A program made the translations under genes and the position numbers. Of a DNA stretch of 64,000 nucleotides, positions 55,962 to 64,000 are shown piece by piece. The notes under the pieces were generated by a model. That model was not told the origin of the DNA. It worked only from the letters and a program-made list of their open reading frames with translations, and did not search any database. The stretch is taken from NCBI GenBank assembly GCA_946902875.1, contig OX336349.1, forward strand, positions 13,725,891 through 13,789,890, given 5' to 3'. Numbering within the stretch: the first letter of the stretch is position 1; every line of letters begins with the position of its first letter. The stretch comes from Nematopogon swammerdamellus (taxonomy: Eukaryota > Arthropoda > Insecta > Lepidoptera > Adelidae).

Positions 55962-56207
55962 CAAAATATTTTGTGTCGAATTCATCCACGACATTTATAG
56001 ATATTTAATATTTTTATTACAACAACCTCTAAAAGCCACAAAAGAAAATACGGGTTATTAGAGTTTACGTCTTTTTGATTATTTCAAAATATTTTGTGTC
56101 GAATTCATCCACGACATTTATAGATATTTAATATTTTTATTACAACAACCTCTAAAAGCCACAAAAGAAAATACGGGTTATTAGAGTTTACGTCTTTTTG
56201 ATTATTA
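55962..56207 (+). repeat. 123-bp tandem duplication
   Basis: CAAAATATTTTGTGTCGAAT at 55962 and 56085, apparently identical through GTCTTTTTGATTA. A diverged relative of the AAATTTTGTGTC-TCCACG motif recurs upstream at about 55830. Confidence 0.92.
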
Positions 56208-56279
56208 TGGTGTAACAAAACACTATTCATAATTTGTGTCGTTTTTAACCACGGAATTTTATTATTTGAAAAAAAAAAA

Positions 56280-56390
56280 AACTAACTTCGCATGAAGTGC
56301 GAGCGCGGGGAATAGCGCGGGCGCGGGCGGAGGGGTGGCGGGAGGCGAGCGAGCGAGCGAGGCACGCCACGCCACGCCGCCTCGTACCTA
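56280..56390. other. CpG-rich patch
   Basis: GCGGGCGCGGGCGGAGGG and GCGAGCGAGCGAGGC repeats, then CACGCCACGCCACGCCGC. No supported frame. Confidence 0.5.
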
Positions 56391-56559
56391 TTTGATTAAT
56401 TTTAGGTGCAAACCTATGTAAAAAAATGTGTTGTTGCGAGTCAATGTTAGCGGATATTTACTTAACTGAAGTTCCTATTTGATTTAAGTTAATTGATCGT
56501 GTGTTTATTATATTGTACGTAGTGTAGTATGCGCGCAATATTAGCGAACAGATTCTTAT

Positions 56560-56960
56560 TTTTACCCGACTACGGCGAAGCGAGAAGGAAGGTTATGTGT
56601 TTGACCGGTATGTGTGTATGTATGTATGTATGTATGTATGTATGTATGTATGTATGTATGTTCATCTGTTCCCTCATACATAACTTCGAAACTACCTACT
56701 TATCATAATTTGACAAATCGAAGGTATCGTTGGATGCGTCTTGACCGTCTGCTGGTTGACTATGGTTGGCTGGTTGGCTATGTGACGTCCCATAAAATTG
56801 GATATGGCGCCCTCTAAAGGACATAAAGGGATGACCTAAAAAATGTTTTTAGTGTGGGGTATCAAATGAAAGGGCTTAATTAGCACATTTAAAAAATTTA
56901 TATATTGTTAGCTGTCGCTTTCGGATTTGCTTGCATGCATCCGATAATTGCGAATAATTT
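56560..56960 (+). mobile_element. Dispersed-repeat-like sequence with (TATG)n
   Basis: ACCCGACTACGGCGAAGCGA at the start, (TATG)n at 56614-56660, then TTCATCTGTTCCCTCATACA and GGCGCCCTCTAAAGGACATA. It resembles a common lepidopteran repeat; the 56614-56817 frame is a microsatellite artefact. It leads straight into the satellite. Confidence 0.45.
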
Positions 56961-59115
56961 CTAAAATCTATCTATCTGTCACGTGAACCTTTGTTTTGGT
57001 CATAAATCGAGAACCACTGGTGCTAGACACATCGTGTTGGTACTCAAACTTCATGTCTGGATGAGATCTATCCATCTGTCACGTGAACTTTTGTTTTGGT
57101 CATAACTCGAGAACCACTGGTGCTAGACCCATCGTGTTGGTACCCAAACTTCAGGTCTCGGTGAGATCTATCCATCTGTCACGTGAACATTGGTCATAAC
57201 TCGAGGACCACTGGTGCTAGACCCATCGTGATGGTACTCAAACTTCAAGTCTCCATGAGATCTATCCATCTCTCACGTGATTTTTTTTTGGCCATAACTC
57301 GAGAAACACTTGTGCTAACCCATCCCGTGTTGGAAGTTTGAGTACCAACACGATGGGTCTAGCGCCAGTGGTTCTCGAGTTATGATCAAAACAAAAGTTC
57401 ACCTGACAAATGGAGAGATCACACCGAGACTTGAAGTTTGAGTACCAACACGATGGGTCTAGCACCAGTAGTGGTTCTCAAGTTATGACCAAAACAAAAG
57501 TTCACGTGACAGATGGATAGATCTCACCGAGACCTAAAGTTTGAGTACCAACACGATGGGTCTAGCACCAGTAGTGGTTCTCGAGTTATGACCAAAACAA
57601 AAGTTCATGTGACAGATGGATAGATCTCACCGAGACCTGAAGTTTGAGTACCAACACGTTGGGCCTAGCACCAGTGATTCTCGAGTTATGACCAAAACAA
57701 AAGTTCACGTAACAGATGGATAGATCTCACCGAGACCTGAAGTTTGAGTACCAACACGATGGGTCTAGCACCAGTGGTTCTCGAGTTATGACCAAAACAA
57801 AAGTTCACTTGACAGATGGATAGATTTCACCGAGACCTAAAGTTTGAGTAGCAACACGATGGGTCTAGCACCAGTGGTTCTCGAGTTATGACCAAAACAA
57901 AAGTTCACGTGACAGATGGATAGATCTCACCGAGATATGAAGTTTGAGTACCAACACGATGGGTCTAGCACCAGTGGTTCTCGAGTTATGACCAAAACAA
58001 AGGTTCACGTGACAGATGGATAGATCTCACCGAGACCTGAAGTTTGAGTAGCAACGCGATTGGTCTAGCACCAGTGGTTCTCGAGTTATAACCAAAACAA
58101 AAGTTCACGGGACAGATGGATAGATCTCACCGAGACCTGAAGTTTTGAGTACCAACACGATGGGTCTAGCACCAGTGGTTCTCGAGTTATGACCAAAACA
58201 AAAGTTCACGTGACACATGGATAGATCTCACCGAGACCTGAAGTTTGAGTACCAACATGATGGGTCTAGCACCAGTGGTTCTCGAGTTATGACCAAAACA
58301 AAAGTTCACTTGACAGATGGATAGATTTCACCGAGACCTAAAGTTTGAGTAGCAATACGATGGGTCTAGCACCAGTGGTTCTCGAGTTATGACCAAAACA
58401 AAAGTTCACGTGAGAGATGGATAGATCTCACCGAGACTTGAAGTTTGAGTACCAACACGATGGGTCTAGCACCAGTAGTGGGTCTCGAGTTATGACCAAA
58501 ACAAAACTTCACGTGACAGATGGATAGATCTCACCGAGACCTGAAGTTTGAGTAGCAACACGATGGGTCTAGCACCAGTGGTTCTCGAGTTATAACCAAA
58601 ACAAAAGTTCACGGGACAGATGGATAGATCTCACCGAGACCTGAAGTTTTGAGTACCAACACGATGGGTCTAGCACCAGTGGTTCTCGAGTTATGACCAA
58701 AACAAAAGTTCACGTGACACATGGATAGATCTCACCGAGACCTGAAGTTTGAGTACCAACATGATGGGTCTAGCACCAGTGGTTCTCGAGTTATGACCAA
58801 AACAAAAGTTCAAGTGACAGATGGATAGATCTCACCGAGACCTGAAGTTTGAGTACCAACACGATGGGTCTAGCACCAGTGGTTCTCGAGTTATGACCAA
58901 AACAAAAGTTCACTTGACAGATGGATAGATTTCACCAAGACCTGAAGTTTGAGTAGCAACACGATGGGTCTAGCACCAGTGGTTCTCGAGTTATGACCAA
59001 AACAAAAGTTCACGGGACAGATGGATATATCTCACCGAGACCTGAAGTTTTGAGTACCAACACGATGGGTCTAGCACCAGTGGTTCTCGAGTTATGATGA
59101 TCAAAACAAAAGTTG
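56961..59115. repeat. 100-bp satellite array with orientation switch
   Basis: About 3.5 reverse units (56961-57325; GAGATCTATCCATCTGTCAC) are followed by about 18 forward units (57331-59115; GACAGATGGATAGATCTCAC). The step is about 97-103 bp. Same family as 4583-4998. Most units carry GTGGTTCTCGAGTTATGACC. Confidence 0.95.
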
Positions 59116-59625
59116 TATGTATCTATGTATATATTCTTTATTGAACACCAATTTATCAAAATTAGGTACAACAGGCGAGCATAATTTTTTTTTTTTTTGG
59201 AAACTGACGGTTGTCTACATCACCTACAACGTCCGTGATGTCAGCCCATAACACCGGGTAAACTAGGTGCCATGTCAGTGCTTCCCCCTTTGATCGTGCC
59301 GGCTACACTGAACTGGTCGGAAAATACAAACTATTTACATAGGCGTTTAGACCGACGTTTCATTCAGTGCGGTGGTACCAACCCGGGCGGGTTGAACCCT
59401 ACCACCAAGTAAGATTAGGAGGGAAGGGACCTACAGTTTTACGACGAATCCGAACCTCGGTCAGCCTCCAACGGTCAGCGGTCACCCATCCAACTACTGA
59501 CCGCACCCAGCGTTGCTTAACATTCAATAGCGACAGTTGACTGTCTGCACCACTGAGCTATCGAGGCTGACAAAATACTTACTTGACTTAATGCCGCGAG
59601 GCATTCTATTCTAACTAACCTTTGG
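59110..59625 (-). mobile_element. LINE 3'-UTR tail split by SINE-A
   Basis: Left part TTCTTTATTGAACACCAATT to CAGGCGAGCATAA; right part from about 59583, CTTAATGCCGCGAGGCATTC to CTAACTAACC. The two parts are contiguous at 43861-43960. Confidence 0.8.
59183..59572 (-). mobile_element. SINE-A with composite head, inserted in LINE tail
   Basis: Minus-strand head GTCAGCCTCGATAGCTCAGT, 5S-like AAGCAACGCTGGGTGCGGTC, box-B-like GAGGTTCGGATTC, central module and A-rich tail. Confidence 0.9.
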
Positions 59626-59864
59626 GATGTGGGGAAGTACATGCAGGCGAACAAGAAAAGTTCATGGCGAAGTTTCTAGTTCTCACAGAAAACGGGATAT
59701 AGCCCAATCAATGAAGCATTTCCACTCGACGTAATTCCTCTGTCGCTGAAACTTTGCAGTGTGATAAAGTAGGGTTTAAAATATACATTTGACAAATTAT
59801 CTAGGATTTTTGATGTTTGGAAGTTAGGTATTTATACCTAAACATGAAAATCGCTTATAACTGC
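59626..59864. other. No gene seen
   Basis: Unassigned AT-rich sequence. Confidence 0.4.
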
Positions 59865-60430
59865 TGGTGAAAAATTGCTCCGTCCGAAATTCCTTCGGTA
59901 TATGATATTATATATTAATAAGAGTATATATACAACATTGTCTAGGAAAATTTCGATTTCAAATAGGCAGAAATTTGAAAATACCTATTTTGTATCACAA
60001 CTTCTTCAGAAAAATTGCTCTGTCAATTTTTATTTTGTTAAATGTCTTAATTTATTTAAGCATATCGCTTTTGACAATTATCTAGGAAATTTTCCTTATC
60101 GATCACACCTTTACAGATTTTCGGCAATAATTCGCTGTGAAAAATTGCTCCGTCCGAAATTCCTTCGGAATATGATATTATATATTAATAAGAGTGTATA
60201 TATAACATTATCTAGGAAAATTTAGATTTCGAACAGGCAGAAATTTGAAAATACCTATAAAAATTACTCTGTCAATTTTTATTTTTTTTATATCTCCTAA
60301 TTTCTTTAAATATATCGCTTTTCACAATTACCTAGGAAATTTTCCTTATCGATCACACCTTTACATATTTTTGGCAGTAAACCAAGCACTGTGAAAAATT
60401 GTTTCGTCTGTTTTTATTAACTTATTAGAC
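59865..60430 (+). repeat. ~270-bp AT-rich tandem repeat, about 2 units
   Basis: AAAATTGCTCCGTCCGAAAT at 59871 and 60141 and TTCCTTATCGATCACACCTT at about 60089 and 60344. The 116-codon + frame (59875-60225) runs through the repeat and is its by-product. Confidence 0.85.
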
Positions 60431-60540
60431 ACAGAACATCAAAATATAATATAATTGTATATTATCCAATAAAATTTCTCCCTTAAACATGAACTTTCGA
60501 GTAGTTTCGAGTATCGCAATATAATAAAACAACGTTTAAA

Positions 60541-60765
60541 AAGCGCGCGCTCGCACTACACTGAACGCGGGGTGCGGGAGGGCTGCGGGGAGTGTGGAAG
60601 AATAAGCCCGCCCGCCCGCGCGCCAGCAGCTCATCGTCCCGCACCGCGACCGACGAGACGACACGCGAGCGTCGTCGATGCTCGCGGCTCGCTATTCCGC
60701 CCGCCACCTCTGTCGTCCCACTACAACGCCGCTCCGCCGCGCCGTCCTCCCTCCCGTCAAACAAA
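60541..60765. promoter_or_regulatory. CpG-rich block, possible promoter
   Basis: CGCGCGCTCGCACTACACTG, CCGCCCGCCCGCGCGCC and CGACGAGACGACACGCGAGC. It lies upstream of the Shaw exons on the minus strand but no splice donor or channel sequence is visible. Frames on both strands are compositional. Confidence 0.35.
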
Positions 60766-60971
60766 ATGTATAATGGAACAAACTAAACTACCTATGGAAC
60801 AAAAATGTAGGGCCTATATAGTATTAGGAACTTTTAAAATTTAACTTTCGTTCTGTAATTTAATTTGTATGAAAGTATGTCGAAACAACTTATTAAACAT
60901 ATTTCATGCACGTACAGTCTGTATGTAAATAAAGTGTATACATTTTTGTAAAAAAACTATTTAAAAAATTT

Positions 60972-61110
60972 AAAACCGCCTTCAAAAATGTATGAAATAA
61001 AAAAAATCGAACCCTAGAGTTGAAGGCGGTCGGTTATTTTTGCTTGCTTTAGCACCGCCTTCAACTCTAGTTAGATTTTTTTTATTTCATACATTTTTGA
61101 AGGCGGTTTT
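60972..61110. repeat. Hairpin with ~58-bp arms
   Basis: 60972-61030 and 61054-61110 are inverted (AAAACCGCCTTCAAAAATGT / ATTTTTGAAGGCGGTTTT; CCCTAGAGTTGAAGGCGGT / ACCGCCTTCAACTCTAG), with a loop of about 23 bases. A related half-copy lies at 55550-55600. Likely a small fold-back MITE. Confidence 0.9.
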
Positions 61111-61414
61111 TATATTTTTTTTTATAGTTTTTTATTTCAGTTTTTTTAGTAATTTTTTGCTATTAATATACTCGGCGGATTCCGCCTCGCTTTCCAATCC
61201 GATCTTGACGAAAATGAAATGAGACCACACGGGAAGCACCAGATTTCAAATAAAAAAATAATCATGAAAATCGGTTCACTTGGGGACGGAGTCGCGTGTG
61301 TCCGCCTGTAAGAATCTACAGGTCGCACTCAGGCGACGCGGGGACAGCTCGATTATTCGAGCACTTGAGTAGAGCGGCAGATGAAGTGCATGTGTAGTTT
61401 CCCTATATATATAT
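61111..61414. other. No gene seen
   Basis: AT-rich, then a GC-mixed stretch ending in a short (TA)n at 61405-61420 that abuts the LINE. Confidence 0.5.
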
Positions 61415-62757
61415 ATATCCGCGGATATGGTTCTGCTTGGGGATTTTAATGCCCATCACGAGGAGTGGCTGGGCTCCGGGAGAACTGACTTCGAGGGGAG
61501 AGCCGCCTACGACTTCGCCCTGACGCATGACCTGCCTCAACTGGTAGACCAACCTACCAAAGTGCCAGACATGGACGGTCATGCACCCTCTCCGCTGGAT
61601 CTTCTGCTGACGACGAACCCTGCTGGATACAAAGTCACAGTGAGCACTCCTCTTGGCTTCTCTGACCACTGTTCAGTGGGTTCCACGGTGCCATTTTTGC
61701 CTCCTCAGTCTCGTACTGGAGAAATGCGTCCAATTTGGCACTACGTGTCAGCGGATTGGGACGCGATGCGATAATACATCACATCCTACCCATGGAGAGA
61801 GCTATGCTTCAGTTCGGATGATCTGCCGGAATGCGCCAATGCCGTAGCCTCGGTGGTTCTGGGGGGAATGGAGATGTTCATTCCCAGCGCCCTCGTGCGC
61901 CTCGGTGGTAAAAGGCAGGCCTGGTACAGCCGCGACTGTGGTGAAGCTGTCGCAGCTAATGGCGCAGCTTATCGTGCATGGTCGTGCGCTCGTGCCAGAC
62001 GCGATCCTAATGTATCCGAACTGAAGAAAGAATACAACCGCCTCTCCAGATCCTGCAAGAGGGCTATCGCCAGGGCCAAATTCGAGCATATCGGCAGAGT
62101 TGGTGATAGGCTGAACCAGCACCCAACTGGGAGCCGTGAGTTTTGGTCTCTCGCCAAATCTGTCGTATCGAATTTCTACCGCTCCTCCCTTCCACCTCTA
62201 CAGTGTCCTGGGGGCTCACTTGCCCACTCCGCAAAGGAGAAAGCCGACTTATTGGTGTCTCTCTTTGCGGAGAACTCCACCCTGGACGATGGGGTGCCAT
62301 CCCCCCATCCATAACTAGGTGTGAGAACTCCATGCCGGAAGTACAGTTCCGACAACGAAATGTGCGGGCGGAGCTTATCTCCCTAGACACCAGGAAGACG
62401 AGTGGGCCGGATAGGATTCCTGCATTGGTGCTGAAACGGTGTGCTCCCGAGCTAGCTCCAGTGCTAACGCGCCATTTCCGCCTCTCTTATTTCACTTTCC
62501 GTCTGCCGGCTGCCTTGAAATCTGCATTTGTCCAAGCGGTCCCCAAAAAGGTTGACCGCTCAAACCCTTCGAACTACCGACCTATAGCGATTACCGCCGT
62601 ACTCTGCAAGGTGATGCAGCGCATTATCAATGCCCAGCTCATGGCGTACCCTAGAGACAAATAACATCAGCGATCGGCAATATGGCTTTCGGCCAAACCG
62701 ATCCGCAGGTGATCTCCTAGCGTATGTCACTCACCTTTGGGGGGAATCGCTTGAAGG
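61415..62757 (+). pseudogene. Non-LTR retrotransposon ORF2 fragment (endonuclease + start of RT), decayed
   Basis: The protein starts inside an apurinic-type endonuclease: MVLLGDFNAHHEEW, SPLDLLLTTNPAG and the catalytic GFSDHCS. It continues in the same frame after one in-frame stop at 61772-61774 to the linker (RQAWYSRDCGEAV, REFWSLAKSV). A frame change near 62310 leads to the reverse transcriptase start (RKTSGPDRIPALVLKRCAP, NPSNYRPIAITAVLCKVMQR), and a second one near 62650 leads to SDRQYGFRPNRSAGDLLAYV. The catalytic FADD box and everything downstream are missing because another LINE follows at 62758. The 5' part is also absent. Jockey/CR1-like by motif; inactive. Confidence 0.88.
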
Positions 62758-64000
62758 ACATTGTATATTGTATATTGTTTATTAAGCATTCATTAGACAG
62801 CATGACTGTACTCGAATTTGTTACAATTTGTTCTATCCGATTCGATTACACCCACGAAGAAGAACCGGTAAGAAACTTCGCAGGGTTTTTTTTTTCATAG
62901 TCATTTTTACAATCATTTAGTGACTATCCACATAATAACACCGCCTACAGTCGATTGAAAATACAGCTTGAGAGCAAGATCAAAAACAGATTTTGGTTTT
63001 GTTTTTGAAGTTCTGACTGCAAGGACTTAATTAAGTGGATCAGGTGTAAAGAGCCTTTGTCAAATTTTTGATACGTCATTTGTATCAACTCAATAATGTT
63101 AGTAATAAGTATACATACTACAATGTAGTATTGTCAAATAAGAATAAAACAATAATAATAAAAATATTAAGATACTTGAAGTATCAAGTTGTCAATCGGT
63201 TAGTAAATAAATTTGGGTACAAATAGTACCTAGTCATGCGCTAACTAATTATGCAGTCAGAACCTCAAGATATAGTCCTGTCGGCGAATGCCTCTTTAAC
63301 AGTATAGTAGGCTTTCTTGACAAGAATTGATTTGATATGTTTCTTAAACAAAGTATCATTTAAATTTTTTACCTCTTCTGGTATTTTATTATACAATCTA
63401 ACACTGTTGCAAACAAAACTTTTCGACATTTTAGATGACCTGTGCTTCGTAATTAGAACATTATTTTTATGCCTTGTATCATGCTGGTGCATATCAGAGT
63501 GAAGCGTAGCATCCTGTATATATTTCCTAGCATAGCAGATATTTTGATAAATATAAACACTGGGTAATGTCATAATTCCTATTTTATCAAATACATTTCT
63601 ACAAGAGGCCCTCGCCCTCATACTGAGTATACAACGCAGTGCTCTTTTTTGAAGAATAAATATTCTATTAGATTCCGCCGCGTTTCCCCAAAATAATAAT
63701 CCATAAGACATAAGACTATCGAAGTAAGCATAATACACAGTTTTAGCAGCTTGTATGCCACATAATTCTTTAATTTTTTTTATGGCATAACAAGCTGAAC
63801 TTAGCTTACCGGCAAGCGTATCTATATGAGGTTTCCAAGTTAGGGTGCGATCAAATATTACTCCTAAAAAGGTGATTTCTTTGGAAATATGTAATGTCAG
63901 ATCTTCTGCTGTTTTAACAATTTCCTGATTAACAATACGTCTGTGAGTCCCAAGTGCAAAGTGCATTACATTTGTTTTATTGACATTGAGTAAGAGGTTA
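62758..64000 (-). CDS. Non-LTR retrotransposon (LINE-W) ORF2 C-terminus and 3' UTR, runs off the window
   Basis: The minus frame is open from the window end (LLLNVNKTNVMHFALGTH) to a stop at 63265, without a break over about 245 codons. It has FLGVIFDRTLTWKPHIDTLA, AAKTVYYAYFDSLMSYGLLF, WGNAAESNRIFILQKRALRC, and an end YNKIPEEVKNL then KAYYTVKEAF. This is the region after the RT palm in Jockey-type elements; the palm itself lies beyond 64000. The 3' UTR covers about 62775-63264, and the 3' end carries short ATATACAAT repeats (62758-62780). Copies of the same 3' UTR lie at 27400-27735 and 13340-13420. The intact frame suggests relative youth. Confidence 0.88.

Noticed and set aside
56614..56817. 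MYVCMYVC repeat protein
   Set aside because: Translation of a (TATG)n microsatellite.
59875..60225. 116-codon + frame
   Set aside because: Spans a 270-bp AT-rich tandem repeat, with the same peptide twice and no known domain.
60483..60844. Opposed frames in GC-rich DNA as coding exons
   Set aside because: Arg/Ala/Pro-rich composition on both strands; no motif or splice context.

Overview
The window is repeat-rich nuclear DNA from an insect, most likely a moth or butterfly. This is inferred from the potassium-channel exons, which read as insect Shaw, and from the repeats. Several families have the look of lepidopteran repeats, for example elements ending in GCAAAAGCTAGT, elements bounded by AGGGTTCCGTA, and relics of the GRPPARW type. 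I cannot name the species. There is no bacterial-style gene organisation. Most short open frames are chance or transposon-derived.

Host genes. Three exons on the minus strand (30430-30547, 18768-18962, 10271-10951) belong to one gene, a Shaw-type (Kv3-like) voltage-gated potassium channel. In order they carry the end of the T1 domain, the T1-S1 linker, and S1 to the start of S6. They are separated by introns of about 11.5 and 7.8 kb. The first coding exon and the exon holding the end of S6 are not recognisable and probably lie outside the window. Three short first-exon-like sequences encode the first half of a THAP zinc finger, each ending at a GTAAGT donor: 5688-5767 (-), 17329-17426 (+, inside a Shaw intron) and 40193-40266 (+).

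Repeats. Working names used below: SINE-A, SINE-B and SINE-C are short retroelements that share modules; element P is a roughly 300-430 bp element bounded by AGGGTTCCGTA; element G ends in GCAAAAGCTAGT; LINE-W, -X, -Y and -Z are non-LTR retrotransposon families seen mostly as 3' ends.

Layout: 0-5 kb SINE relics, a 122-bp LINE-derived minisatellite and a 100-bp satellite. 5-31 kb is the Shaw region with THAP exons, many element P and SINE copies, and nested insertions. 31-38 kb is nested transposons. 40.7-45.8 kb and 49.4-54.5 kb are two fold-back structures, each built of head-to-tail 555-bp units arranged as an inverted repeat. 56.9-59.1 kb is a larger array of the same 100-bp satellite as at 4.6 kb, with an orientation switch. 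61.4-64 kb is a decayed non-LTR retrotransposon interrupted by a second, better preserved one.

The most notable items are the two fold-back elements, with a terminal-unit subtype shared by all four ends and a SINE-C tail captured in every unit; the SINE-A head, which combines a 5S-rRNA-like internal promoter with tRNA-like A and B boxes; and several nested insertions whose empty sites can be read from sibling copies in the same window.
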